The notes beneath the pieces are model-generated. The model was not told where the DNA came from, did no database searches, and worked only from the letters and a program-made list of their open reading frames with translations. This document shows positions 50,040 to 61,714 of a stretch of DNA of 64,000 bases, in pieces. Origin of the DNA: Sesamia nonagrioides. Lineage: Eukaryota; Arthropoda; Insecta; Lepidoptera; Noctuidae. Location: the NCBI GenBank assembly GCA_017933935.1, contig JADWQK010000981.1, forward strand, positions 496,001-560,000. The letters are read 5' to 3'. A program made the position numbers and the translations under genes. Each line of letters begins with the position of its first letter. Position 1 is the first letter of the stretch.

Positions 50040-50523
50040 TTGAGTGAATAGGAAGGAAGACGGCAGTTGAGCGAGGTGAAGCAATGTTAAACCCAACAAC
50101 ACTACCAACGATGCCGCGCCAAAGGGAGGTTGATCTGGAGACTGCGGGGACGCCCGAACCCCCCCAGAGATCGCCATCGGGTCCTCTCGTCCGGTCGCCA
50201 ACCGGCACGATGGGGCCACCCTGGGATTTTTCGCAGTTGGCGGGGCAGCCTTTCGTGTGTGGCTGGCACACTACTTGGGCCCCCAACTACCTGCGGTCGG
50301 CCAGCGGAGCACCGTGCTTCGGATCCCGCTACCCTCCAGGACCAAACTCCCGACACAACAACATTTGGCAAATCGTACCCGGCACACATCACAACACAAC
50401 TGCTCAGACCCGTCCTCCGTACGGCTTCACCAGACATCATGCCGGAACACGACGAATCGCTTGGCGACATGACTTTGTCTGGTGGGTGGTAACTTATGCC
50501 GGCGGCTGATGTTGTGGCCTCCC
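50040..50523 (-). promoter_or_regulatory. 5' UTR of the Jockey/CR1-group LINE
   Basis: Its ends match the short derivatives at 15690, 28418 and 54964. Those lack the central GC-rich part (about 50140-50330). In LINEs of this group the 5' UTR holds an internal promoter, which would explain why the derivatives retain it. That function is inference. Confidence 0.75.
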
Positions 50524-51358
50524 ACCTTAAGCTAAAATAGCTATATAATATAATAAGCTAAAATATACATGAACAATCATACGAAATTAATAATAGTTTG
50601 TCTCAAACAGTAAATATGCAACCTAAAACTTCCCCAGTTAGTATAAAAAACTGTACCAATTTCAATGTATATGTGAATTATAACTTTTCTAAGAAATAAA
50701 TTATTAATTCGTTGAGTTTATTGTGTTTTTATTATTTTAATAAATTGCTTAATTTTTTCGCAACTGTGTTAAAAATAGTTGTTCAGTACACGTGCGGAAC
50801 CGTCATTGCAACTTGTTCCGACTGTCAACCCTCACCTTCGGCTGCGCCTCGGCTCGGGTCGACATTTGTCGGAAGTTCGGAACTCGTTGTAATGACAGGC
50901 TTTCCGCACTTGTAATGAAATATACTATTTTTCTACCAAGAAAATTACAAAATATACTATGTCGTATATGTACCTAATGTTTTCTATACAGAAGGAGAGC
51001 CACATAATTTATGTGACTGCTTTTGTATAGGTTACATTCGTCATCATGACCGATTTCTTTTTGGCACAGTTTAACATTTTGTTAACAAGACAAATGAGTC
51101 TTGCACTGTAAAAACTTATCAAGATTATGAAATTGCGATGGTCCTGGTTGAAAAAGAATTTTTCTTCGTTTTCAAGCTTTCTTCATAGTTATTTTTATTA
51201 GCAAGTCAACAGAATAAGTTGAGATAATTTTAATTAGATTTCCTCATTAGAACCAAATTCCTTATTTGCATCTGCATGCGACGTTGGTTGCCGAATATAT
51301 GTATTATATTTATGTACCTAACCAATGTTGTTCCACAGACAACAGCAGGTCAACCTAC
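50524..51358. other. mostly unrecognised; GC-rich patch 50780-50900
   Basis: The patch contains CAACCCTCACCTTCGGCTGC and TCGGAAGTTCGGAACTCG, an inverted-repeat-like pair around TCGACATTTGTCGG. It may be one end of the recombinase-bearing element. Nothing else was recognised. Confidence 0.35.
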
Positions 51359-51365
51359 CCGAAAC

Positions 51366-52074
51366 CATAGAATAAAGAGAGGGAAGTACGTTATCTTCAT
51401 ACAAACGGACCGCGCGCGGCTTGTATGTGTGCGCCATAGTATCTATGCGTCGCCGCACACACACCTAAACACAATATTAGAGTGCCTATGACTGCGCTAG
51501 TCGCGGCTAGCACGGAACGAGGTTCGCGCGTCACGGCTTTTCGGCACATTAGCTTTTAAAAAATGATCACATAAACTGCAAAGTTGGTATGTCTATTTAT
51601 GAACAAATAAAAGACTTATATTTTTCAAATTATATTTCTAAAAGTTATTTACAAGGATACGGATATATTACACATTAAAGTTTAATAACAACGCGTTTCG
51701 TAATAGTCGAAACTCGAAACCGAAGAAAGTAGGTATTTTTCTGTAGCTAATTTGTAATTTTGTATTAAATGTGTGATTCAATAGATGTTATGTTTGTATT
51801 ATTTATATTTGTATTAATTAAAAATAAAAATAAATATGGTTCTTTATGTGTACAAAACTAAAAATAAAAATTACAAAAAAAAAAACTGACTAGTATATGT
51901 AAACTAAATACTAAGCAAATAATTTAAACATAAGCTCTTAGTCTATAAATATTTGTTAGCGGTTTGGGCGACAACCGTAACCGACGAAGCGCGGACAGTC
52001 GTCAACCCTAAGACAGTAGGCAATTAAATCGCGGATTGGGTCGCAGATAACCTACTTCCCCTCTTTATTCTATG
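51366..52074. mobile_element. 709-bp TIR element with 7-bp target duplication
   Basis: Left end CATAGAATAAAGAGAGGGAA and right end TTCCCCTCTTTATTCTATG are inverted and continue to GTTATC / GATAAC (about 30 bases). CCGAAAC flanks both sides (51359-51365 and 52075-52081). Ends starting CATA with a 7-8-bp duplication recall P-type elements, but no transposase is present, so the superfamily is open. Confidence 0.85.
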
Positions 52075-52195
52075 CCGAAACTGTCAAATACTCCCAATCA
52101 ACCTTGAAACTTAATTCTTTAGCGATAAAGCTGATTTATAACGAAATTTGTCACATTGGAGTAGCTTCATGTGCTGTCATCTGTACATTTAAGTT

Positions 52196-52577
52196 CATCA
52201 TCATCTCAGCGTTAATCCTAGTCGCATCCAAAGCTTTTTCAGCTTTGGAGTCTGGGGTCCATTTACCAGTCTTACTGCTCATTTGTCTAAACTTTGATAT
52301 TTTCCGTGAAGTGACTGCCGTCTGACCTCCACAACCCGAGGGCGACATCGAAGCATGCCAGTTACACCCATTCTTAGACTTTTGAGGGCTCCAACAACCC
52401 GTATAACGACTGCCACTAGATATTCGTATGGCAACCGGGAACAACGCGAGGCACGACCAGACTAGTGAAAATATTCATATTCATGCATATAAATATGTGC
52501 ACTGCGCGGGGATCGAACCCGCGCCTCCTTGCATAGCGGCCGCGTTCGCTGCCGCTACGCCACGCAGGCTGTCAATT
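52196..52577 (-). repeat. family-1 SINE, full length with target duplication
   Basis: CTGTACATTTAAGTT at 52181-52195 is repeated with one mismatch at 52578-52592. Older than the other copies, judging by more substitutions and a deletion of GGCTTAACGTGC-type sequence near 52445. Confidence 0.9.
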
Positions 52578-52592
52578 CTGTACATTGAAGTT

Positions 52593-53909
52593 GCTTATCA
52601 AAAATTACTGTGATCAGTAATAGTGTTTCTTATGTGTAATATCCCTCATTGCTAATTCATACAATCATCTCTTCCAGGCAATGCAGTTTCCAGTTTCAGT
52701 TTCCAAGCATTTCGATCACTTCAAAAAACCCGAGCATAATCAATAGCTACACGAATGCGCACAGTTACTGAGTGTTAATATTATGTGCCTTTTACCTAAG
52801 CGGTTTCAAGTTGCAGCAGCAGCGGCGCAGGCGCGCTGCATCATTATGTAAGCACTTTCACCATCCCTGCGCGCTAACTACACGCAAACAAGCCGTCGTG
52901 CTAACGTGACGCACACGTTACGTTATAATACCTACATACACTTATTAGCTACTAGCTGTGGCCCGTGACTTTGTTTGCGGACATTTCCGTGTGAAAGATC
53001 TTGTTGCAGGAAATTGTTATGATGATGAATCTCATTGATATGAAATACAAGTTAGTCTTAAATGAAATTATTTCTTCTGTTGGAGGACTTTCGTAAATTC
53101 AGAAACTTCCTGCAAGCTAGGGGTAATCCCCTAGCTAGAGAGAAGAATGCAGTGATTTAAAAGTTGATTTTCCCGACAATTGACCGGAAATAGGGTATGA
53201 GCATAGAACGCCACTGTATTAGCCAATTTTTATGTCAGTACTATAAAACTTCTTTAAAAATGTCATCATCATCCTTATTAACAGCCGTATTCCACTCACT
53301 GCCGACAGGGTATAAGTCTCTTCTCTTTTGTGTCAAACTTCCCTGGCCCGTGCGAGTCTCAACCAGTGCTTCCCGCAATCTACCAAAGTCCCGTGCTTTC
53401 CATAGATAGCATGGTCTATAACAAAAAGATTATGGGTTAATGTTATCTATGTATTTAACTGTTAGCAGAAGAAGTAAGAAAATACTAAAGAACAAACAAA
53501 TACAGGTATTTATCCCTCCTTGGTTACAATGAAGGGATAATTATTGAGGTTAGTATATTTCTAGACATACCTACCTACCTAGATATTTCGGTTATTTAAT
53601 CGGTACTCAATCAATTTAGTTATGAATCATAGCTAAATTGATTGAGTACCGATTGTGTGAGCGCCTCGAATGGGTAGGTAAGAAAGTTAGGTTACGCTGT
53701 ACGATAAAGAACCGATGTGCGTACAAATAAAACTGTTACATACATACATTCCTGTGATCTAATAGAGTTATGCAACTGGTTTTGGTAACTTAAGTACGGT
53801 TCAAGTATAAACACCTAAGTTTATGGCCTTGTCCGTCCACAGGCATATAGACCTCTTTGCTGTTCGTGTTTCTATGCTTCTACTTGTAGTACACGCATTT
53901 CCTGTACAG
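52593..53909. other. no gene; short repeat fragments and one hairpin
   Basis: 52948-52975 is an end fragment of the ACTAGCTGTGGCCCG type of short repeat. 53262-53405 resembles a diverged lepidopteran LINE tail in minus orientation (starts TCATCATCATCC). 53598-53654 is a 22-bp perfect hairpin. The rest is unrecognised. Confidence 0.4.
53598..53654. repeat. hairpin, 22-bp perfect arms, 13-base loop
   Basis: AATCGGTACTCAATCAATTT begins the left arm (53598-53619). The right arm 53633-53654 is its exact complement. The size is in the range of a small pre-miRNA, but there is no bulge and no flanking stem. Confidence 0.8.
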
Positions 53910-53924
53910 CATATTGGCTATAAT

Positions 53925-54100
53925 TACATCATCATCATCATAATCATTTCTACCGAAAAAGGTCCACTGCTGGCCATAGGATCAAGCATCGCCGAGCTGG
54001 TTCTGTGCTTCCTACATCTAACAGATTCCTGCAGCCTTGACCAGGTCATCAGTTCACCTTGTGGGATTGAAGCTTTGCAATGCTACGTCTTCCGATAAGT
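53925..54100 (-). repeat. LINE 3'-end fragment (TCATCATCATC...CTACGTCTTCCG type)
   Basis: Plus-strand reading ATCATCATCATAATCATTTC, AGGTCCACTGCTGGCCATAG, CCTTGACCAGGTCATC and GCTACGTCTTCCG matches a very common lepidopteran LINE tail in reverse orientation. The 91-aa ORF on the plus strand is antisense to it. Confidence 0.65.
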
Positions 54101-54955
54101 AATCGTCAGCCCAGAAGTATTCGCCCCCATTAGCCCCATTTGTCTGCCATGTGAGCAAAAAGTATCCTGCCCACTGACGCTTATATTTAGCAATGAATAC
54201 ATTCAAGTGTGTTGTTATTACTTGGTAAATACTCGTATTACATTTACACTTGCAATGGTTTATTTACGACAATGTTAACTAAATTAAAGCGAAATTGACA
54301 ATAAGTCAGGGAGTTCCTTTTAGCCACTGACATGACTTTCTTAATAAGAGTGATTAGTATAGAATAATCACTTGTCTAATCTCAATGTGGAGGTCCAGAC
54401 GCCAGCACAACAAAGCTAGTACAATATGTTCAAAGTTTATTGGGATTTTTTTACAGTTTTAGGTTCTGTTTTAGTTTCTGTTTCTGGCTACTACTACCTA
54501 GTTTAACCACAACGACAGGTTGACTACCAAGACTTCATGGCAGTTCAGTACCGTCGATGCCGATTGATTGAAGATACATTTTTACCGTTAGTACTACCGT
54601 TTAGCAGGTGAACGTAGACCACCGACTGTCGACTAATGGAAGGAAGTAAAAAACTAAGGAAGCTCAGATTATCCTATCACGAACTAGTGAAACGTGAACG
54701 CTCCGAAATTGGAAATCCTCCAAAACCGGCTACACCTTAAGATCGTTCTGTCCATATGTAAGTACAGTACATAAGATATGAGGAAAGAGACTGTCAATAT
54801 TTGGAGATCTCCATCTGTGAGTAAATTGTGTAAGATTTAGCAATTGATAGTATTTTAGGAGGATAGTTTCTTCTTAGCTTTTCCATTGCAATCTAGATTG
54901 AGTGAGTCCAGAATTTCTCTACGAGTTTGGCACCTGAGAATAAACATGTTGTTGA
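54101..54955. other. nothing recognised
   Basis: No gene or repeat recognised. Confidence 0.3.
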
Positions 54956-54963
54956 AATACATG

Positions 54964-55372
54964 TGGTAAGCCATAATATCGGCTGCCAGCAGAAGTTAGC
55001 ACCCACCAGATAAAGTCTTGCGGCCAAGGGATTCGTCGTGTTCTGATGCTGTCTGCTGAAGCCGTACAGAGGACGGGTCTGAGCAGTTGTGTTGCGATGT
55101 GTACCGGGTACGATGCATCAAATGTTGTTGTGTCGGGAGTTTGGTCGTGGAGGGTCTCCAGATCAATCTCCCTCTGGCGCAGCTTTGTTGGTCGTGTTGT
55201 TGGGATAAACATTGCATCGCCTCGCTAAACTGCCGTCTTCCTTCCTAGTCACTAAGTTTTTTAAGTGAATAGGCTTAGTCAACTAACGCGCTTTACCATC
55301 AACGATTGCATCACCGCTTACCATCAGGCGGGATTGCAGTCAAGCACTAGTTTATAATTATTAAAAAAAAAA
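54964..55372 (+). mobile_element. RIME-like internally deleted LINE derivative, copy C
   Basis: Same 5' UTR-to-3' end fusion as copies A and B (GGTAAGCCATAATATCGGCT ... AAGTTTTTTAAGTGAATAGG ... GCAGTCAAGCACTAG), ending in TATAATTATT and an A-run. Confidence 0.9.
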
Positions 55373-56016
55373 ACTCTTGCGGTTACTTACTGGGCTATGT
55401 TCCAACAATATTGTCTAACCCTGGTAAGCACATGGACGTTTTGGGTTATACTAAAAATCCCCTGTAGATCATCCTGAAACTATTATCACACGACCTCAAG
55501 GGTCCACCAAAACACTCTTGTAGCCTTGCCTTGCTTTTGACGGAAGGCCGAGTACACCATAAACAACGTCTGATCTAAAATTCTACAATTCTATAGGTAA
55601 TCCTTCTATTCAAAGTTGGTAAACGGACCTCACAAAGTACATATAACAGTTGAGCTAAAAAGTAAGAGGATGTATCTGAAATGACGTCACCCCGGATTTC
55701 GGTCGGTCGTAACGTAACGAGACATAATTTTACAATCTCCGCCTCCAGCAACCGACGTCCGAGTGACCAAAAAAGCGACATTGTTTAGTCTGAAATACAT
55801 TCTATTGTGACCAGAGAAATTTACAATGTAAACTTAGAAGGATATATTTGGAAAGCGGCTATGTATTCTTCAGACGAAAGATAAATGGGAGGAATTGTAA
55901 CTCTGTACTTGTGTAAGTATTAGACGTGCATTGAGTATCTGGAATATGTGTGCACTGGGCTGAGGCAAAGCAAAATGAGGCGCCCAGGTCTTTGCAGTTT
56001 ATTTGATAACATTTAA
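55373..56016. other. nothing recognised
   Basis: A 68-codon minus frame at 55781-55575 has no recognisable feature. One TGACGTCAC site lies at 55681-55689. Confidence 0.3.
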
Positions 56017-56330
56017 CACAGCACTTATGCATATCACTCCTGTGACACAGGCCTCCTCTCCGTGAGCAGGAGCGGGTCGTAATGTACCACGTGGGCCCAG
56101 TGCGGGTTGGTAGATGTCACACATCTTTGAAGGTTTGCCTCTAGGACATGCCGGTTTCCCCACGATATTTCCCTTCACCGTTTTGAGAGCAGTGGTGATT
56201 AAATATTTACACAAAGTAAAGTGCCTGACGCCTGACGGGGTTCGAAGCTATGACCTTACAACTTGTAAGTCGCGGCCGATACCAATAAGTCATCAGTCAC
56301 CAACTCACCACTGCTCTATGAATGTTATAG
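56017..56330 (-). repeat. tRNA-headed SINE (family 3)
   Basis: On the minus strand the head contains GGTATCGGCCGCGACTTACA and a B-box-like CTTCGAACCCCGTC. The body includes AAAACGGTGAAGGGAAATAT and GGGGAAACCGGCATGTC, and the end GGAGAGGAGGCCTGTGTCAC. Pieces of the same family are at 3060-3170 and 20590-21110. Confidence 0.75.
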
Positions 56331-57110
56331 GTTAATAATAAGGATGCATTAAATACAATTCAGGAAAACACACCTGAAGAAAACCTATGCAAGTGAGATT
56401 GAATTATTGATAATAAAACCGACCTTCTATTGGGGGCTTTTATAACGAAAGTTGCTTGCTCATTAGGAATACAAAAAATAAAACTTAATCGAAAATAAAC
56501 TATTTAAAACTACACTATCCAACTATAGGGGGTGATAAAAATTGTAGGTTTATAAAATAGGAAGTTCGTGATTTTTGAAGTTAGAGACGTTAAAGGTAGT
56601 ACCTACATACATAGATCATATAAATAGTAAATCAACATTTATATGAAAATTGATACGTGGAAATTCATATTTAGGTACGCTCCTCTTTACAAAATCTTTT
56701 AAAGTTACATGATCGTTTTTTGATAATTCATACGCGATCCTTAAGGGAAGTTTCGATGATAAATCCGGTCGGATAATGGCTTCAAAGGTTAGGAACTGTT
56801 AAAGATTATATTATGTCCCTCAACACCTACTACATAATTATTAGCTTTACAGCTCTATCATGAACCTACCATACTTATAAACTTACTACTTACTATACCT
56901 ACTCTTTGACTCTACCAAACTGGTGCTGCCATCTACTACAATTTAGAAACAATCTACAGCAAACCTTTCATGCGCCATCTAGTTTCACATGGAACCCTTG
57001 ATTAGCAGTAAGAAGATGTCGCTAGTAGGTTTGTAAAAAAGTTTTGTTGTATTTTCTAAAAATAACACCAGAGTTCGTTCCAAGCGCTATATTTAGTTTT
57101 TAGACATTTG
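56331..57110. other. AT-rich stretch, nothing recognised
   Basis: No gene or repeat recognised. Confidence 0.3.
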
Positions 57111-57330
57111 ACAAAAAAGATGGCAGCGATTGCCGATTGCTGTCCTTCGGATTTATTGCGAAAATGGCGCATTATGTGATATTTTCACATAAAAATATAA
57201 TTTTAAGTGAAAATTTGTGTAGTGCTGCATAGTGATGGTGTGTTATTTTTCATGAATGACAGTGTACTCGTGTGTAAATAGGACTGCGACTTTCTTCTGG
57301 ATATTGGATTACACATAAAATAAAGGTATT
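57100..57330 (+). promoter_or_regulatory. possible 5' end of a gene (start-codon context)
   Basis: GACAAAAAAGATGGCAGCGA at 57110-57129 places an ATG in a context close to the TISU element (AAGATGGCGGC), which marks short 5' UTRs. The frame (MAAIADCCPSDLLRKWRIM) is only 19 codons. A GTGATAT that could be a weak splice donor overlaps its end. If a host gene starts here, its later exons were not recognised. Speculative. Confidence 0.2.
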
Positions 57331-59779
57331 TATGCCTCCTACGCATATTTCTTCGATTTTTATGTGATCTCCTACTAATATTTGAGTTTAAACTAATGGG
57401 ATCCCTATAGAAATATGTCTAAACTAAGAATATTACATAAGAATGTGAACTTTTAAAGGTACTTGGTGATTTCTTCATGTGGTAGGAGCATTCCTTTCTT
57501 TCGTCGGTAGCATATGTTATTTTAAAGTTCTTGGAAGTGTAGTAGGTAGGTGTGCAAGTCGTCGGGCGGTAGCCGGGTGGAGATACTTGGTTACTTTGGT
57601 TATTGGGAGCTTGCATGACATCAGCAGGCATTGCCCATTGCTGTAAACTTTAGCAGCATGATTCATCAGACCGCTCCACAGTCTTTATCGTAAACGTATT
57701 AAGGTTCATATTATTGGAATCTATTGTAAAAACATTGTTTTAGAAATAGGTCAATGAATGTGAAGTAAAATTATAAACAGATTTATGCCCTCATGATTAA
57801 TTATATGCTCCCCTACTCCTTCCTGCATTTGCTTCTGTTGGGCAATTTTTACTCATAATTTTATTTATTTGCTAACAGGAAAACTATTGGAAGAATCTTG
57901 CCTGGTTTAAAACAATAAATTCTTATTAGAATTTTGTATTAAAAAATTTTATTTGCTTATATTTACAACAGAAAATATTGTAATACCTGCAGTTCTATTA
58001 CATTATCTAATTTAATAAATTGTTATAAAAATATATAATTTGAATTCTATGTGTGATGTAGAGCAGAGAAGTATGAATTATTTATCTAGCTTACAGACAG
58101 TCAGATGAACAGATTACATGCATTTTAGTAACCTGATTGTTATGCATTCCTGTGCATGACCATCTACCAACATACATTCATAATTTAAATTATGTATAAA
58201 TGTATTTTACAAATCATACAAACTATATATTTTCCTCAATATGAGTCCAAATGATTGAAGATGAGGCAACAATATAAATATATAGATAAATGATTTATTG
58301 AGTTGTTACTAGATTCTAAAATAAGTATTTGTTAATTTAAATGAATGTAGAAAATTGTTTGACAATATATCTAAACACTAGCAACATGTATGTGTTTTTC
58401 CAACAATCCAGTCAGTTTTATTTATTAGAATGAACATGACAAAACATATGCTTTGTATTTTTCATGGGACGATTGTAGACCAGTTTCTCAATTCTAATAA
58501 TAACAACAAAACTAGGTCTGTAGTTTTTTCTTAGTATGCATCCTACAGAATGGCTGTGACACAGATACGGATTGGTCAAGTTGGTTTGTTTATTTTTAAG
58601 AAAAGTAGCAGTAACTGGGCAAGTTCCTTAATCTTTTTGCAATCTTTTTTTGAAGGATTAGGAAAACGAAAAGAAAAAAAAAGCATGGTATCTTATGATT
58701 TAAGTAATTTAATGTAAGTAATTAATCTAAGTACCTACCTACCAAGTGGCATTTTTCATATGGCTGACAACTAAAACCAATGCAGCCATTGTAATAAATA
58801 TTTTATCAGCACTGACTCCAAATGACTAACTAAAGAACAATTAAGTCTATAAATAAATGGTTTTCCAATGATTCACTATGAATTTTCTCTTAATTGAACT
58901 TTTGATAAGACATTCTCAATGTTATTATTTACATTCTTATCAGACATGTTGATTTAATGTTCAAGTGTTTATTTATTTACTCACAACTGATAAGGCCTTT
59001 TCAATGTTGCACTGAAGTCTGAGATTATATACCACAGTATGATACTGGCAATATAACAACTTGTCTAGACAGGCCCACTGATAATACAAATCAGACATGC
59101 CTATAAGTTTAATTATCATTACGTAATATCCTATAATGTAGTGTAACTATCCATTTTAATGTCTAATCATATTTTCCTGTAAGAAACATGCATATGGCTG
59201 GCACACCTGCTTGGGTGATGGAAACTATCCTATGGGTACGTAACCAGGAAGCATAGCCTATGGAAATTGCCCCACGGGAACACGCTACTGGGAATTATAG
59301 CCTTTTTCCATCTCCAGAATGCCATCTCTTCTTTTCACATTTTATTTAATTCCTTGGTTTAGGCACGAAAAGGTAACATACAGACTTAATTACTTTCGAG
59401 TTTCTATGAATAGTGCATAATTTAAAGCTCACATATAAATATGCAATCATGCAACTTCTTCAATGGTAATTAATGGGACAGTGAGGTGTGAACTTCTACA
59501 AGCTTAGTTAATGTGTATTTAATGAATAAGTGTACAACTAAAGTCAGTTATTCATTATGAATTGAATGTTTTTGATCTGTATGGCATTGCCACATGCTGC
59601 TTATGTGTTTATCTGGCCATCTTCCAAGCTAAAGTGTTTGGTTGGAGAAATGACACTACATTTTATTTGTTTTGATTTGATATAGTGTGTTGTAGATGTA
59701 TATTAAAATAGTTCTGAATGCTGTCTGTACAGTATACTATGTACCATGCCTACTATTTATCGTGTACTATGTTCTATGT
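57331..59779. other. long AT-rich stretch, nothing recognised
   Basis: About 2.4 kb with no repeat that I recognise. This is unusually clean for this window and would fit an intron or single-copy intergenic DNA. Short ORFs are no longer than chance allows. Confidence 0.35.
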
Positions 59780-60045
59780 TATTGGTTTGGTTTCCGCACT
59801 CAGTCCCTCAAGCGGACCATTGTGCGGGGACCATGGCGGCCTTTGGCGGTTATTCCAACCAGCCCACCTCCCTCCAGAAGCCCATCAGGTCTCCTAGCCT
59901 GTTGAGAACATCTGTGTAAGATCTTTGTGCTCCTATGGTTTCGTTTCTAATTTGGGTAAAGCCTGTACACTCGAAGAGTACGTGCGCAACTGTCTCGTCA
60001 GCCTCTATGCAGGCTCTGCACAGAGGGCACAGAGGGTCGTGTACT
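59780..60045 (-). pseudogene. LINE ORF2 C-terminal fragment (zinc-binding end)
   Basis: On the minus strand the frame reads LCRACIEADETVAHVLFECTGF (CX2C...HX4C, the C-terminal zinc-binding motif of several LINE ORF2 proteins), then RNETIGAQRSYTDVLNRLGDLMGFWREVGW and a stop. Only the end of the protein is present, as expected of a 5'-truncated insertion. Clade not assigned (Jockey, I or R1 group). Confidence 0.65.
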
Positions 60046-60799
60046 ATACTGTGGCTTCAATAATGAAACTTGGCTACTTACTTAAGTCTAGTAAATGGTT
60101 TTCTGCTGGGTGAACAGCTGGTTTGTAAAATAGGAGTAGGTAATGAAAGTATCCAATTTACGGATAGTTAAATACACAAGATCGGATACACAAAGCTGCC
60201 TGTCTGTTTGGTCTTTCTTAGGTTAATAGCTAAGAAAGACCAAACAAACTTAAAAAAAAAAGGTAAATATATGAGAGACAGAGTGGCAGACCAATGGTCC
60301 TGCACTCCTGCCCAGGTACGCCTTTATGCTATTTATGTTACAAAACACCTTACTGTTACCGCAATCATTGAACAAACCCATACTTGCCTGGCTTTTATTT
60401 ATGTCCAGGCACAGTCACGAATTTCATGAAATTGCAATACTATGGCTGCGCAAGTTCAATTTGCAACACTACTGAACAGCTGTATACAACATTATTTTTT
60501 TCTTTATACGAAACCTGAATATATTGTAGTTTGTTCAGAATAAACAACTGAATCGATTCCAATAATTTTTACACCATGTTACTTATATTTTTTTCCCAAA
60601 TAATTTAGAAATTGTTGCAGTGTGGTTACCGAGCGCGCCACACAGCTTACGGTAGCATAGCTATCGTAGCATAGTCATGCAAACGTAACAGCTGACGCCA
60701 GAGGTCAACGTACCGCTCGCCCGCCCGAATGGAGCGTTGACTACATTTTTGTTGGTACAACCAAGTAGCTTAACAAGCTCATAACTTTGTGGTTTTTCA
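60046..60799. other. no gene; one short hairpin
   Basis: 60205-60246 is a hairpin with 17-bp perfect arms (TGTTTGGTCTTTCTTAG and its complement) and an 8-base loop. 60615-60735 is a moderately GC-rich patch. Nothing else was recognised. Confidence 0.4.
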
Positions 60800-61706
60800 C
60801 AGGGTTCGAAGGATATATATCAATTGATATATATCATGATATATATCCGATATATATCTGATATATATCAAACCATTTTTTGTGATATATCAAAATTTAT
60901 GGTATGTTGCATTTAAGTAAGTTTTTATCGACGCGCTGCTGATATATTCGTCGTTTTTTCTGTCTTCAGACCGTAATACTTCGAAATTACCAAGTAGGTA
61001 CTGTAATCAATAATAATAGTACAACGTAAAAGAGCCAAAATAATTTTCAATTCTATCATCTGCAAACATACCTACTCCTTAAAAGTGAAGTGCAGTGTTA
61101 ATCCTTTAGGAATGTTAACAGGCGATTTGACAGTTCTAGCTGACTAGAAAATAACTAATTTGTTATTTGATTATAACTCGACTAAGTACAAATATTAGGA
61201 TTTTTAAGATATATTAATTTTGTTTCCCTAATATGTATAGACTTTGTTTTCTCAGGAAAATATGGTTATTTTTTAGTTGATTTTTGTGAACTATATGATT
61301 TTATGTTTATTTTGTTAAATAAAAACTAAAAATATGTTGTTTTTATCCATACTAATATTATAAATGCGAAAGTAACTCTGTCTGTCTGTCTGTCTGTCAC
61401 GCTTTCCCGCTTAAACCTCTCAACCGATTTTGATGAAATTTGGCACAGACAATCTTTAGACCCTGAGAAAGAACATAGGCTACCTTTTATCCCGTGATGT
61501 TCCTGAGGGAAATCTAAAAGCGCGATATAACCGAACTCCACGCATAGTAATAATTGTAATAATAAATATGGTGCCTGTGGAAATCGTCTTAGAAATGGAT
61601 ATAAATATCGGATATATATATCCAATTTTGATATATATCGGATATATATCATAAATATCCGATATTTTGATATTTATTATAAATATCGGATATTTTCGAA
61701 CCCTGG
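60800..61706. mobile_element. hAT-type element, 907 bp, with 8-bp target duplication
   Basis: Ends CAGGGTTCGAA / TTCGAACCCTG are perfect 11-base inverted repeats flanked by GTTTTTCA at 60792-60799 and 61707-61714. Both ends carry dense GATATATATC-like palindromes (60811-60890 and 61597-61692). No transposase. A short lepidopteran repeat is nested at 61349-61545. Confidence 0.95.
61349..61545 (+). repeat. lepidopteran short repeat, 3'-truncated
   Basis: ACTAATATTATAAATGCGAA, then CTGTCTGTC repeats and CGCTTTCCCGCTTAAACCTC, ending at ATAACCGAACTCCACGC. The GGGCGAAGCCGC end is missing. Nested in the hAT element. Confidence 0.88.
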
Positions 61707-61714
61707 TTTTTCAC

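Larger units (their letters stand above)
47019..50523 (-). mobile_element. Jockey/CR1-group LINE, nearly full length, disabled
   Basis: Minus-strand element: a 5' UTR of about 480 bases (50523-50040), one long ORF (50026-47112) and a short 3' UTR ending in about 18 A. The endonuclease and RT order, the PQGSVLS-type box and the conserved C-terminal SSFIPRTSRDWNNLPA phrase place it in the Jockey/CR1 superfamily. I could not choose between clades such as Daphne, Jockey and CR1. I found no clear target duplication. It is inserted in the 3' part of the recombinase. Confidence 0.88.

Noticed and set aside
50084..50509. Plus-strand 141-aa open frame
   Set aside because: It is antisense to the 5' UTR of the minus-strand LINE; the GC-rich UTR keeps frames open by composition.
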